Assembly: GCF_014863585.1 (NCBI RefSeq)
Contig: NZ_CP062253.1
Coordinates: 682,001-746,000, forward strand
Length of the DNA: 64,000 nt
Direction of reading: 5' to 3'
Source of the DNA: Pseudomonas gozinkensis
GTDB lineage: Bacteria > Pseudomonadota > Gammaproteobacteria > Pseudomonadales > Pseudomonadaceae
The position numbers were made by a program, and so were the translations under genes. Every line of letters begins with the position of its first letter. Positions within the stretch are counted from its first letter, which is position 1. The notes beneath the pieces are model-generated. The model ran no database searches, was not told the origin of the DNA, and saw only the letters and a program-made list of their open reading frames with translations. Shown here piece by piece: positions 48,546 to 57,533 of this stretch.

Positions 48546-49025
48546 TTACTGGGCGTGCGCGTGGGCTTGCGTGGCTTCCGGCGGCTTCTTCTGCACGGCG
48601 ACTTCGACGGTCACGTCACCGGCCTTTTCGAAGTGCATCGTCAGGGGAAAGCGCTTGCCGTCGGTCAGCAGACTGCGGTCGGTCGGATTCATCAGCATCA
48701 CGTGATAGGCCATCGGCGCGAAGGTCACGTTTCCACCGGCCGGGATGGCCACGTTCGGCACCTGTTGCATCTTCATCAGGTCGCCCTGCATCACGTGCTC
48801 GTGCAGTTCGGCTTTCGACGCGATGGGCGAGTCGACGCTGAGCAACCGGTCAGCGGTTTTGCCGGCGTTGTGAATGATGAAATACGCAGCAACGGTCGGC
48901 GCGTTCGGCGGCAATTCCTGCGACCACGGGTGGGCGATTTCCAGCTCGCCGGCCTTGTATTCGTGGGCATGGGCAAAGCACGCAGGCAGCAACAGCGCAG
49001 CGATGACGATGAATTTGTTCAACAT
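48546..49025 (-). CDS. Copper chaperone PCu(A)C
   Basis: Periplasmic copper chaperone of 159 aa. Signal peptide (MLNKFIVIAALLLPACFAHA), then a cupredoxin-like domain with the His-Met ligand pattern: ELHEHVMQGDLMKMQQV followed by FAPMAYHVMLMN. The C-terminal tail (HAHAHAQ) is an extra potential copper ligand. It delivers Cu(I), for example to cytochrome oxidase CuA. Placed in the middle of the copper operon. Confidence 0.92.
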   Translation of the reverse strand: MLNKFIVIAALLLPACFAHAHEYKAGELEIAHPWSQELPPNAPTVAAYFIIHNAGKTADRLLSVDSPIASKAELHEHVMQGDLMKMQQVPNVAIPAGGNVTFAPMAYHVMLMNPTDRSLLTDGKRFPLTMHFEKAGDVTVEVAVQKKPPEATQAHAHAQ

Positions 49026-49073
49026 GGCAGTTCTCCAGAACGATTTGAAACGCAGGTCAAATGCGGGAACAAA

Positions 49074-49475
49074 TCAAACCAGAGGGGAAGCACGGGGATT
49101 GAGGCTCGGCCATTGCTGGCGCGGTGTCGGAGTCTGCAGCAAGGCGGGCGCCACGCTGCGATTGCTTTCGTACCGGGCGAAATACAGCTGCGGCGAATGC
49201 CCCGGCAACGCCACCACCGGCGCCGATCCGGAACAGCACCAGCAATGCTGCATGGTCGAATGATTGTCACCGCTCTGCGGCGCTTTCTGATCAAGGCTGC
49301 CGATGTCGATCGCCACCATCTTCGTCCCGCTGCCGGTGCAGAAACTGCTCCACAGCAACTGCTCGGCCGGCGTCTGCGCCGCCTGCGCCATCGCTCCCGT
49401 CAACGGCATGGCGAGCATGTTGAACAGCACTGCAAAGCAGGCGATCCAGGCAAATGCGAGCCGGTGTCGGTTCAT
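49074..49475 (-). CDS. DUF2946 family protein
   Basis: A 133-aa secreted or anchored protein: N-terminal hydrophobic segment (AFAWIACFAVLFNMLAMPLTGAMA). The conserved cysteine motif is HCWCCSG (residues 77-83) with a preceding FCTGSG. It is shorter and less Met-rich than its paralogue at 48078. First gene of the copper operon; a 27-bp inverted repeat lies just upstream. Confidence 0.8.
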   Translation of the reverse strand: MNRHRLAFAWIACFAVLFNMLAMPLTGAMAQAAQTPAEQLLWSSFCTGSGTKMVAIDIGSLDQKAPQSGDNHSTMQHCWCCSGSAPVVALPGHSPQLYFARYESNRSVAPALLQTPTPRQQWPSLNPRASPLV

Positions 49476-49497
49476 GGGACAGATCCGTAGGGTGGGC

Positions 49498-49524
49498 GAT
49501 CAGGCGCGGCTATTTAGCCTGATC
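49498..49524 (-). promoter_or_regulatory. Inverted repeat upstream of the copper operon
   Basis: GATCAGGC and GCCTGATC: a perfect 8-bp inverted repeat with an 11-base spacer, 22 bp before the first DUF2946 start. It could be an operator for the copper genes or the terminator of the gene ending at 49523; no T run follows. Confidence 0.4.
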
Positions 49525-49834
49525 AGGGCCGATAAGTAAAAAAGCGTCGTGCGGTTTGGTGTCGCAGCGCTACATGCAATTGTACGAGTAGCATGCTTGC
49601 CAGTTCCGTCTCGCCGTTATGAAAGAGTGTAGCGGCTTCGATTCGCAATGCCTGTGCGAAATCCGGATCAGATTGAATTCTCAATCGGATGGTCTGCTTA
49701 TAGTCTCGGAGCGCCACGCGGTTGAATCGTCCATGGCCTGAGTCCAGTTCCGAACATGCCTTGACGTAGTGCACCAGTTCAGCAGGCGTGTGGAGAAAGT
49801 CCTTGATGTCGAAACGGGTGAATTTTTCGGTCAT
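49523..49834 (-). CDS. Small protein, possible antitoxin-like/HI1420-type relic
   Basis: A 103-aa protein I do not firmly recognise. The N-terminus (TRFDIKDFLHTPAELVHYVKAC) resembles the start of HI1420-type addiction-module antidotes. The middle (VALRDYKQTIRLRIQSDPDFAQALRIEAATLFHNGETELASMLL) resembles a family of small pseudomonad DNA-binding antitoxin-like proteins, which usually continue into a helix-turn-helix. Here it ends with unrelated VQLHVALRHQTARRFFTYRP. So it may be truncated or a natural variant. No toxin gene is adjacent. The stop overlaps the inverted repeat that precedes the copper operon. Confidence 0.55.
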   Translation of the reverse strand: MTEKFTRFDIKDFLHTPAELVHYVKACSELDSGHGRFNRVALRDYKQTIRLRIQSDPDFAQALRIEAATLFHNGETELASMLLVQLHVALRHQTARRFFTYRP

Positions 49835-49962
49835 TGGAGCGTGCTCACAAGTTCAATGAAACGCTAAACGTAAGCCTGGGCAGCTCACGCAGATAGTCAG
49901 CGAATCTTTAAGTTCTTGTGGGCAGTGTCCTAGCACTCAGTAGGACTTGAGCTTTTTGTTTT

Positions 49963-50691
49963 TCACGGTCGGAATTTGGCCGTGAGGGCAGCGATGGCTT
50001 CATCAACCGTCGAAAATTCCCGATCAACTCCCGCCAACCCCGGCCGCTTCAACACCATCACCGGCACCCCAAGCTCCCGCGCCACGTCCAGCTTCGGCTC
50101 GGTTGCGGTGCTGCCGCTGTTCTTGCTGATCAGCACGTCGATCTGCCGGCGTTCGAACAGCGCCCGTTCATCCTCCAGCAGAAACGGCCCACGGGCGCCG
50201 ATGACTTCGCAGCGTTCGTTGCCGGGGTAGACGTCGAGGGCGCGCAGGGTCCAGAACTGGTGCGCGGGGATTTCATCGAGGTGTTGCAGCGGTTCGCGGC
50301 CAAGGGTGAACAGGGGGCGGCGGAAGGGGGCGAGAGCGGCGATCAGTTCCGCCCAGTCGGCGACTTCACGCCAGTCATCGCCCGGTTGTGGTTGCCACGC
50401 CGGGCGGCGCAGGGCCCAGCAGGGGATGCCGGTGAGTTGCGCAGCGGTGGCGGCGTTCTGGCTGATCTGTGCGGCGTAGGGATGGGTGGCGTCGAGCAGC
50501 AGGCTGATGCCTTCGTCGCGAATGAACTGCGCCAGACCTTCGGCGCCACCGTAGCCGCCGACGCGCACCTGACACGTCAGGTCGGTCGGCACACGGCCGA
50601 CGCCGGCCAGGCTGTAAATGTGTTCCGGTCCCAAAGTGCGCGCGATGGCCAGCGCTTCAGTCACGCCGCCGAGCAACAAGATTCGCTTCAT
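49963..50691 (-). CDS. cobK: Precorrin-6A reductase
   Basis: NADPH-dependent reductase of the corrin pathway, 242 aa, precorrin-6A to dihydroprecorrin-6. The family start [20 protein letters not shown] is visible, with [32 protein letters not shown] and [49 protein letters not shown] closes the fold. Its start overlaps the cbiD stop (ATGA). Last gene of the minus-strand cob group. Confidence 0.93.
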   Translation of the reverse strand: MKRILLLGGVTEALAIARTLGPEHIYSLAGVGRVPTDLTCQVRVGGYGGAEGLAQFIRDEGISLLLDATHPYAAQISQNAATAAQLTGIPCWALRRPAWQPQPGDDWREVADWAELIAALAPFRRPLFTLGREPLQHLDEIPAHQFWTLRALDVYPGNERCEVIGARGPFLLEDERALFERRQIDVLISKNSGSTATEPKLDVARELGVPVMVLKRPGLAGVDREFSTVDEAIAALTAKFRP

Positions 50692-51785
50692 TCAAAGGCT
50701 CCCGCATGGCCGACGATGCCGCCCTGACGATCAATCGCAAACACCTCGACCCGCACCTGCGCCGGCACCACGCTACGGGCGAATTCCAAAGCATGGCGAC
50801 AGACCTCATCACCAAGGGCAACACCCGCCGCACTGGCCATCGCCAAGGCCTGCTGACTGGTGTTCGCCCCGCGAATGGCTTCTTGCAACGCATCATCGGC
50901 GCCAATCGCCGCCGCCCATTCGGCCAGTTGTGGCAGGTCGATGCTCGAATGACGCGAGTGCAGGTCCATGTGCCCGGCCGCCAGTTTGCTGATCTTGCCG
51001 AAGCCGCCGCACAGGCTGAGTTTATCCACAGGCACTTTGCGCAGGTGCTTGAGCACGGCGCCGACAAAGTCGCCCATTTCGATCAGGGCGATTTCCGGCA
51101 GATCGTAGACCCGGCGCATGGTGTCTTCGCTGGCGTTGCCGGTGCAGGCGGCGATGTGCAGGTAGCCGTTGGTTTTCGCCACATCGATGCCTTGATGGAT
51201 CGAGGCGATGTACGCCGCGCAGGAAAACGGCCGGACGATGCCGCTGGTGCCGAGGATCGACAACCCGCCGAGGATGCCCAGGCGCGGGTTCATGGTTTTC
51301 AATGCCAGGGCTTCGCCGCCCTCGACGTTGACGGTCACTTCGAAGCCGCCGCGATAGCCGGTTTCTTCGGCGAGCAATGTCAGGTGATCGCTGATCATTT
51401 TGCGCGGCACCGGATTGATCGCCGGTTCGCCGACGCCCAGCACCAGCCCCGGTCGAGTCACTGTGCCGACGCCTTTGCCGGCGATGAAGCGGATTCCCGG
51501 CTCGGCCATCAGCTGCACCCGCGAATAGAGCAGGGCGCCGTGAGTCACGTCCGGGTCGTCACCGGCATCTTTGATGGTTCCGGCTTCGGCGCCGTTCTCG
51601 GTCAGCCGGCAGAACTCGAGACGCATCTGCACCTGCTTGCCCTTGGGCAGCACGATCTGCACGGCGTCCGCCACCACACCGCCGAGCAACAGGCGGGCAG
51701 CGGCGAGGCTGGTGGCCGTGGCGCAGCTGCCGGTGGTCAGGCCGCTGCGCAGGGGCGCGGGTTGTTCGGCGGTTTCGTCACGCAT
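50688..51785 (-). CDS. cbiD: Cobalt-precorrin-5B (C1)-methyltransferase CbiD
   Basis: A 365-aa C1-methyltransferase and ring-contraction-associated enzyme. [21 protein letters not shown] at the start and the middle [35 protein letters not shown] are the family signatures, and [26 protein letters not shown] is near the end. It is of the anaerobic (cbi) type, yet the cluster also has CobG, the oxygen-dependent enzyme. CobF, which does the C1 methylation in the classic aerobic route, is not seen, so CbiD may replace it. It overlaps cobL by 8 bp. Confidence 0.94.
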   Translation of the reverse strand: MRDETAEQPAPLRSGLTTGSCATATSLAAARLLLGGVVADAVQIVLPKGKQVQMRLEFCRLTENGAEAGTIKDAGDDPDVTHGALLYSRVQLMAEPGIRFIAGKGVGTVTRPGLVLGVGEPAINPVPRKMISDHLTLLAEETGYRGGFEVTVNVEGGEALALKTMNPRLGILGGLSILGTSGIVRPFSCAAYIASIHQGIDVAKTNGYLHIAACTGNASEDTMRRVYDLPEIALIEMGDFVGAVLKHLRKVPVDKLSLCGGFGKISKLAAGHMDLHSRHSSIDLPQLAEWAAAIGADDALQEAIRGANTSQQALAMASAAGVALGDEVCRHALEFARSVVPAQVRVEVFAIDRQGGIVGHAGAFE

Positions 51786-52989
51786 CGAGAGGTTTGACCA
51801 GATCGAGCAGGGTGATCGGCAACGCCTGGCGCCAAGTGTCGAACTCGCCCAGCGGCTGGGCTTGAGCGATGTGGATGCGGGTCAGCTCGCCGCCGTGGCG
51901 TCCGCGCCAGCTCATCAAGGTCATTTCGCTTTGCAGGGTCACGGCGTTGGCGACCAGTCGGCCACCGGGTTTGAGTTGTTCCCAGCAGGTGTCGAGCACG
52001 CCTTCGCGGGTCACGCCGCCGCCGATGAAAATCGCATCCGGTCGCTCAAGACCGGCGAGGGCCTGAGGTGCACTGCCGCGAACCAGTTGCAGACCGGGAA
52101 CGCCCAGCGCATCGCGGTTATGTTCGATCAATTGCTGGCGACCGTCATCGGCCTCGATGGCCAGAGCACGACAACTCGGGTGCGCGCGCATCCACTCGAT
52201 GCCGATCGAGCCGCTGCCGGCGCCGACGTCCCATAACAGTTCGCCCGGCGTCGGGGCGAGGCGGGCGAGGGTGATCGCGCGCACGTCGCGCTTGGTCAGT
52301 TGGCCGTCGTGCTGGAAGGCCGAGTCCGGCAGACCGGCGAGGCGTGACAGGCGTGGTGTATCTGGATCACCCAGGCACTCGATGGCGATCACGTTGAGGT
52401 CGGCAATGAGCGGATCGTTCCAGTCGTTGGCGGTGCCGTCGATGCGGCGCTCGGCGTCGCCGCCCAGATGTTCCAGAACATTCAGGCGACTGGCGCCGAA
52501 CCCGCGCTCACGCAGTAATTCGGCAACGGCGGCGGGGCTCTGGCCGTCATTGCTCAGCAGTAACAAGCGTACGCCGCTGGATAACTGACCATTGAGGGCC
52601 GCAAGCGGGCGAGCCACCAGCGACAACACGCTGACGTCCTGCAACGGCCAGCCCAGTCGGGCAGCCGCCAGCGAGCACGAAGACGGCGCCGGCAGAACCA
52701 GCATCTCGGCCCCCGTAACCTGCCGCGCCAGGCTCGCGCCAACGCCGTAGAACATCGGATCACCGCTGGCCAGCACACACACCGCTTCGCCGCGCCGCTC
52801 GAGAACCGGGGCCAGCGAAAACGGGCTCGGCCACAACTGGCGCTCGCCACGGATGCACACCGGCAACAGATCCAGCTGACGCTGACCGCCGATGATCCGC
52901 GAGGCGCCCATCAAGGCGCGCCGGGCATTCTTGCCCAGGCCCTTGAAGCCGTCTTCACCGATTCCTACTACTGTCAGCCAGGGTGACAT
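51778..52989 (-). CDS. cobL: Precorrin-6Y C5,15-methyltransferase (CobL, CbiE-CbiT fusion)
   Basis: Bifunctional enzyme of 403 aa. The N-terminal CbiE-like half (residues 1 to about 200) begins [15 protein letters not shown] and has [19 protein letters not shown], the tetrapyrrole methylase pattern. The C-terminal CbiT-like half has [18 protein letters not shown], the AdoMet motif, and [30 protein letters not shown]. It methylates C5 and C15 and decarboxylates the acetate side chain. First gene of the minus-strand group, divergent from cobG across 144 bp. Confidence 0.95.
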   Translation of the reverse strand: MSPWLTVVGIGEDGFKGLGKNARRALMGASRIIGGQRQLDLLPVCIRGERQLWPSPFSLAPVLERRGEAVCVLASGDPMFYGVGASLARQVTGAEMLVLPAPSSCSLAAARLGWPLQDVSVLSLVARPLAALNGQLSSGVRLLLLSNDGQSPAAVAELLRERGFGASRLNVLEHLGGDAERRIDGTANDWNDPLIADLNVIAIECLGDPDTPRLSRLAGLPDSAFQHDGQLTKRDVRAITLARLAPTPGELLWDVGAGSGSIGIEWMRAHPSCRALAIEADDGRQQLIEHNRDALGVPGLQLVRGSAPQALAGLERPDAIFIGGGVTREGVLDTCWEQLKPGGRLVANAVTLQSEMTLMSWRGRHGGELTRIHIAQAQPLGEFDTWRQALPITLLDLVKPLDA

Positions 52990-53026
52990 CTGTAGCCCCT
53001 CAAAAAAGTGTCCGCAAACGCGCCGT

Positions 53027-53056
53027 TCCGACGGGCAGACTTTTCATGCCGTCGGA
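53027..53056. other. Hairpin between divergent cobL and cobG
   Basis: TCCGACGG and CCGTCGGA, a perfect 8-bp inverted repeat with a 14-base spacer, in the centre of the 144-bp divergent gap. It could be an operator for both cob groups. The B12-riboswitch sequence was looked for and not recognised. Confidence 0.45.
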
Positions 53057-53133
53057 CAAAGCAGGCATAATACCGCGCCTTCGCCCGCGAAGCGCCTTTC
53101 CCACAGAGCTGCCAGCCCTTGAACGAACGCCCG

Positions 53134-54432
53134 ATGTCCAACGCCATACGCCCCTCGGCCTGCCCGGGGTTGCTGCGTATCGTCCAGGCGCTGGATGGCG
53201 GGATCTGCCGGATCAAGCTCGATGGCGGCTCGATCACGGCCGGTCAGGCCGATGCGGTGGCCCATGCTGCCGAGCGGTTTGCCGGCGGGGCGATCGAGGC
53301 GACCAACCGGGGCAATCTGCAGATTCGCGGGATCGGCGAGCAGTCCGCCGCGCTGATCGATAGCCTGCTGGCCGCCGGTCTCGGGCCGCGAACCGCAGCG
53401 GGCGACGATGTGCGCAACCTGATGCTCAGCCCCGCAGCCGGCATCGACCGGCAGATGCGTTTCGATACCCGCCCATTGGCCGGGCAGATTCTCGAGACCC
53501 TGCAAAGCCGTCCGCGCTTCCACGAGCTGAGCGCCAAGTTCGCCGTGCAACTGGACGGCGGTGAAGCGCTGGCGATGCTCGAACATCCCCATGACCTGTG
53601 GTTGTCGGCACTCAAAAGCGGTGAAAACACGCTGTTGGCGTTTGGCCTGGCGGGTTGCCCGACGGATCGACCGCTGGCCGCCGTGACGCTTGCGGACGGA
53701 CATGCGCTGGTGGTGGCGGTGCTGGAGCTGTTCCTCGATCTGGCCCGACCGGAGCAGACGCGAATGCGCCATCTGCTGGATGAATGCCCGGCACCGGTGT
53801 TCCTGGAAAAGCTCGCTCAGCGGATCAATCTGAAAGCTACCGCTGATTGGCAGCGCGAAGCCGGACGAGAAGGTTTGCACCTCGGCATCCATCCTCAGCA
53901 ATCGGCCGGTCAGGTCTATGTCGGTGCCGCACCGGCGCTCGGTCGCCTCGATCCGGACATGCTGCGTGGCGCCGCACAATTGGCCAGAACCTTCGGTGAC
54001 GGCAGCCTGCGTTTCACCCCTTGGCAGAGTCTGTTGCTGCCTAATGTGCGGGAAACCGATGCGGTTCAAGTGCTCGACGAATTGGGCAAGCTGAACCTGC
54101 TGACCCAGACCGAAGACCCACTGTCACATCTGATCGCCTGCACCGGTGCCAACGGCTGCGGCAAAGGCCTGGCCGACACCAAACACGATGCCCGCCTTCT
54201 GGCTACGCTGTTGCCACACGCCGTGGACGTGCACCTGTCCGGCTGCCCGCGTTCCTGCGCCGCCGCGCATCGGGCTGCGGTGACTCTGCTGGCGGTCGGC
54301 CCCGGTCACTACGATCTCTATTTTCGCGATGCAGCACAGCCCGGTTTCGGCGCGCTGCACGCTCACAACCTTACTATCGAAGCGGCCGCGACCCTGCTCG
54401 CCGCCCGCTCACGGAGCCCCCTTGATGCTTGA
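53134..54432 (+). CDS. cobG: Precorrin-3B synthase
   Basis: Iron-sulfur/sirohaem-type monooxygenase of 432 aa, of the nitrite/sulfite reductase family, which uses oxygen to make precorrin-3B. Two ferredoxin-like half-domains are visible; the C-terminal cysteine set CTGANGCGKGLADTKHDAR and HLSGCPRSCAAAH binds the 4Fe-4S cluster. The reading frame also permits a TTG at 53119; I use the ATG at 53134. It overlaps cobH by 8 bp. CobG is the mark of the oxygen-dependent cobalamin route. Confidence 0.93.
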   Translation: MSNAIRPSACPGLLRIVQALDGGICRIKLDGGSITAGQADAVAHAAERFAGGAIEATNRGNLQIRGIGEQSAALIDSLLAAGLGPRTAAGDDVRNLMLSPAAGIDRQMRFDTRPLAGQILETLQSRPRFHELSAKFAVQLDGGEALAMLEHPHDLWLSALKSGENTLLAFGLAGCPTDRPLAAVTLADGHALVVAVLELFLDLARPEQTRMRHLLDECPAPVFLEKLAQRINLKATADWQREAGREGLHLGIHPQQSAGQVYVGAAPALGRLDPDMLRGAAQLARTFGDGSLRFTPWQSLLLPNVRETDAVQVLDELGKLNLLTQTEDPLSHLIACTGANGCGKGLADTKHDARLLATLLPHAVDVHLSGCPRSCAAAHRAAVTLLAVGPGHYDLYFRDAAQPGFGALHAHNLTIEAAATLLAARSRSPLDA

Positions 54433-55051
54433 TTACATCCGCGACGGTCAGGAGATCTATCGCAACTCCTTCGCGATCATTCGCAGCGAGGCCAACCTCG
54501 CGCGCATCCCGGCCGACCTGGAAAAACTCGCCGTGCGGGTGATCCACGCCTGCGGCATGGTCGAGGCCATCGACGGGCTGCAATTTTCCGAAGGCGCGGG
54601 CAAGGCCGGGCGCGATGCGCTGGCCGCCGGCGCGCCGATCCTGTGCGATGCGCGGATGGTTTCCGAAGGCGTGACCCGTGCGCGCCTGCCGGCCAACAAC
54701 CAAGTGATCTGCACCCTGCGCGACGACAGCGTGCCGGAGCTGGCGCGTGAGCTGGGCAATACTCGCTCCGCTGCGGCGCTGGAACTGTGGCGCCCGCATC
54801 TGGAAGGCAGCGTGGTGGTGATCGGCAACGCGCCGACCGCGTTGTTCTATCTGCTGGAAATGCTCGACGCCGGCGCCCCGAAACCGGCGCTGATTCTTGG
54901 CTTCCCGGTGGGCTTCGTCGGCGCAGCCGAATCCAAGGCCGAGCTGGCCGCCAACAGCCGTGGCGTGCCGTTCGTGATCATGCAGGGCCGCCTCGGCGGC
55001 AGCGCCATGGCCGCCGCTGCGGTCAATGCCCTCGCCACGGAGATTGAATGA
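54425..55051 (+). CDS. cobH: Precorrin-8X methylmutase
   Basis: A 208-aa mutase that moves the C11 methyl group to C12, giving hydrogenobyrinate. [25 protein letters not shown] is the standard start. [12 protein letters not shown] carries the catalytic histidine, and [16 protein letters not shown] with [16 protein letters not shown] completes the pattern. The ATG at 54425 lies inside the end of cobG; the 3' end overlaps cobI by ATGA. A longer frame from 54329 is only cobG sequence in another phase. Confidence 0.95.
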   Translation: MLDYIRDGQEIYRNSFAIIRSEANLARIPADLEKLAVRVIHACGMVEAIDGLQFSEGAGKAGRDALAAGAPILCDARMVSEGVTRARLPANNQVICTLRDDSVPELARELGNTRSAAALELWRPHLEGSVVVIGNAPTALFYLLEMLDAGAPKPALILGFPVGFVGAAESKAELAANSRGVPFVIMQGRLGGSAMAAAAVNALATEIE

Positions 55052-55782
55052 TGCAGGCTCAAGGACGTTTGATTGGCCTGGGCGTCGGCCCCGGTGATCC
55101 GGAACTGATTACCGTCAAGGCCCTGCGCCTGCTGCGCGAATCGCCGGTGGTGGCGTACTTCGTGGCCAAGGGCAAGAAGGGCAACGCATTCGGCATCATC
55201 GAAGCGCACCTGCAAGACGCACAGAACCTGCTGCCGCTGGTGTACCCGGTGACCACCGAAGTGCTGCCGGCGCCGCTCTCTTACGAGCAGGTCATCAGTG
55301 ATTTCTACGATGAGGCGGCAGAGGAAGTGGCGGCGCATCTGGATGCCGGTCGCGACGTGGCGGTGATCTGCGAAGGTGATCCGTTCTTCTACGGCTCCTA
55401 CATGTACCTGCACGATCGCCTTGCCAGCCGTTACGAAGCCGAAGTGGTGCCGGGCGTCTGCTCGATGCTCGGCGGCGCGTCGGTACTGGGCGCGCCGCTG
55501 GTGTATCGCAATCAGAGCCTGTCGGTGCTGTCCGGCGTGCTGCCTCACGATGAACTCAAGCGCCGTCTGGCCGATGCCGACGCGGCGGTGATCATGAAGC
55601 TGGGCCGCAACTTTCCGAAAGTGCGCGACGTATTGGCAGAGCTGGGCCTGGCCGAGCGTGCGCTGTACGTCGAGCGCGCGACCATGGCCAACCAGAAGAT
55701 CGTGCCGCTGGATGAGGTCGAGCCGATGTCGTCGCCGTACTTCTCGCTGATCATTGTTCCTGGCGAACGGTGGCAAGGCTGA
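55048..55782 (+). CDS. cobI: Precorrin-2 C20-methyltransferase
   Basis: AdoMet-dependent tetrapyrrole methylase, 244 aa. [24 protein letters not shown] is the N-terminal signature, [22 protein letters not shown] is the second AdoMet-binding loop, and [21 protein letters not shown] follows. It converts precorrin-2 to precorrin-3A. Two adjacent ATGs (55048, 55051); the first is used. Its stop overlaps the cobJ start (TGATG). Confidence 0.95.
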   Translation: MMQAQGRLIGLGVGPGDPELITVKALRLLRESPVVAYFVAKGKKGNAFGIIEAHLQDAQNLLPLVYPVTTEVLPAPLSYEQVISDFYDEAAEEVAAHLDAGRDVAVICEGDPFFYGSYMYLHDRLASRYEAEVVPGVCSMLGGASVLGAPLVYRNQSLSVLSGVLPHDELKRRLADADAAVIMKLGRNFPKVRDVLAELGLAERALYVERATMANQKIVPLDEVEPMSSPYFSLIIVPGERWQG

Positions 55783-57482
55783 TGACTCATTCCACACCGG
55801 CCATCGTTATTCTGGGCCAGGGCGCACTGGCCACGGCCCGTCGCCTTCAGCAGGTCTATCCGGCTGCGCAGATTCACGGCCTCTCCGGGCGCGTCGAAGG
55901 CGCCGACCTGACTTACAGCGAATTCGGCGCGACCTTGCGTGAGCTGTATCAACAAGACACGCCGATCATTGCTCTGTGCGCGGCGGGCATTGTCATCCGC
56001 ACCCTGGCGCCGCTGCTGCTGGAGAAAGGTGTCGAACCGCCGGTGCTCGCCGTGGCTGAAGACGGCAGCGCCGTGGTGCCGCTGCTCGGTGGTCTTGGCG
56101 GGGTGAATGTCATGGCCCGCGAGATGGCGGCTGCGCTTGAAGTGGCAGCGGCGATCACTACCAGCGGCGAGTTGCGTTTCGGCACCTGCCTGCTCAACCC
56201 GCCCGGCGGTTATGCCCTTGGCGATCTGGAGCAGGGCAAGCGCTTTGTCTCCGATCTGCTCGCTGGCCACAGCGTGCGTATCGACGGCGCCGCACCTTGG
56301 CTTGCTCAGGCGCAACTGCCGGAAGATCCACAGGCGCAACGCTCGATTCATGTCAGCAGCGAAGCCCGAGAAGCGAGCGCCAGTGAGCTGCTGATTTATC
56401 CGCGCAGTGTGGCGGTGGCGGTCGGTGCCGATGTGGTCGACCCGCCGGGCGCGATTCGCGATGCGTTGCAGCAGGCCGGTGTAGCGATTCAATCGCTGGC
56501 CTGTCTGGTGGCGGCTGACGATCAGATGGCCAGCCCTGCATTGCGTGAAGCTGCGCTTGAACTGGCGGTGCCGCTGCGCTTTGCACCTGCGAGTGACATC
56601 GGTGAGCTGGTTCGCGATGCAGTCCCCGACGCCCGGATCATCACAACATCCCACGACATTGCCATCGCTGTGGCGGAAAAGCCGCTGGATGTTTCGCAGA
56701 TCGGTCGCCCGCGCGGTCGTCTGGCCGTCATCGGTCTCGGGCCGGGCGCTGCCGAGTTGATGGTGCCCGCGGTGAAAGCCGAACTGGCCCGGGCTACTGA
56801 TGTGCTGGGTTACGAAACCTATGTGCGCATGGCCGGACCGTTCCGCGACGATCAGGTGCAGCATTGCACCGACAACCGCGAAGAAATGCAGCGTGCCCGT
56901 CACGCCTTCAGGCTGGCGGCTCAGGGTCGTTCGGTGATTGTGGTTTCGTCCGGCGATCCGGGCGTGTTCGCCATGGCGGCGGCAGTGCTCGAAGCGTTGC
57001 ACGAGTCGACGGATCCGGCGTGGCACAGCGTCGATCTGGAAATCCTGCCGGGTGTTTCGGCGTCGCTCGCCACCGCCGCTCAGGCCGGTGCACCGCTGGG
57101 CCACGACTTCTGCGTGATGTCGCTGTCGGACAACCTCAAGCCGTGGTCGATCATTGAAAAACGTCTGGATCTGGCCGCCGAGGCGGATCTGGCGTTGGCG
57201 TTCTACAACCCGATTTCCCGTGCCCGGCCGTGGCAACTGGGGCGAGCGCTGGAAATCGTCGCGCAACACCGTACGCCAGAGACCCCGGTGGTGCTGGGGC
57301 GCGATATCGGCAGACCGGGGCAGACCCTGCGAACCACTACATTGGGTGCGCTGACACCGGATCAGGTCGACATGCGCACCATGGTGCTGATCGGTTCGTC
57401 CACGACCTGCACGTTCCCCCGCGCAACGGGAGGAGACTGGGTGTACACCCCTCGATGGTATGGCGAGAAACCCAATACCTGA
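55782..57482 (+). CDS. cobJ: CbiG-CobJ fusion: cobalamin protein / precorrin-3B C17-methyltransferase
   Basis: A 566-aa protein with two parts. Residues 1 to about 310 are CbiG-like: IIALCAAGIVIRTLAPLLLEKGVEPPVLAVAEDGSAVVPLLGGLGGVN, then a CobE/CbiG C-terminal module with DDQMASPALREAALELAVPLRF. From about residue 315 it is CobJ/CbiH (GRLAVIGLGPGAAELMVPAVKAEL, VSSGDPGVFAMAAAVLEAL, LPGVSASLATAAQAGAPLGHDFCVMSLSDNLKPW), which methylates C17 and contracts the ring. Fusions of this type are found in pseudomonads. The ATG at 55782 overlaps the cobI stop; a GTG at 55770 is also possible. A terminator follows at once. Confidence 0.93.
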   Translation: MTHSTPAIVILGQGALATARRLQQVYPAAQIHGLSGRVEGADLTYSEFGATLRELYQQDTPIIALCAAGIVIRTLAPLLLEKGVEPPVLAVAEDGSAVVPLLGGLGGVNVMAREMAAALEVAAAITTSGELRFGTCLLNPPGGYALGDLEQGKRFVSDLLAGHSVRIDGAAPWLAQAQLPEDPQAQRSIHVSSEAREASASELLIYPRSVAVAVGADVVDPPGAIRDALQQAGVAIQSLACLVAADDQMASPALREAALELAVPLRFAPASDIGELVRDAVPDARIITTSHDIAIAVAEKPLDVSQIGRPRGRLAVIGLGPGAAELMVPAVKAELARATDVLGYETYVRMAGPFRDDQVQHCTDNREEMQRARHAFRLAAQGRSVIVVSSGDPGVFAMAAAVLEALHESTDPAWHSVDLEILPGVSASLATAAQAGAPLGHDFCVMSLSDNLKPWSIIEKRLDLAAEADLALAFYNPISRARPWQLGRALEIVAQHRTPETPVVLGRDIGRPGQTLRTTTLGALTPDQVDMRTMVLIGSSTTCTFPRATGGDWVYTPRWYGEKPNT

Positions 57483-57490
57483 GGCAAAAA

Positions 57491-57515
57491 AAAGCGGCTC
57501 TTCGGAGCCGCTTTT
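57491..57515. terminator. Rho-independent terminator, bidirectional, after cobJ
   Basis: AAAGCGGCTC, loop TTCG, GAGCCGCTTT: a 10-bp stem capped by a stable UUCG-type tetraloop, with A run before and T run after. It serves cobJ on the plus strand and marC on the minus strand. Confidence 0.93.
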
Positions 57516-57533
57516 CATTTCAGTGGTGGCAGG

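Noticed and set aside
46587..49490. A 967-aa open frame on the plus strand across oprC and the copper genes
   Set aside because: It runs through several real minus-strand genes and their gaps and has a composition rich in Gly, Arg, His and Val typical of antisense frames.
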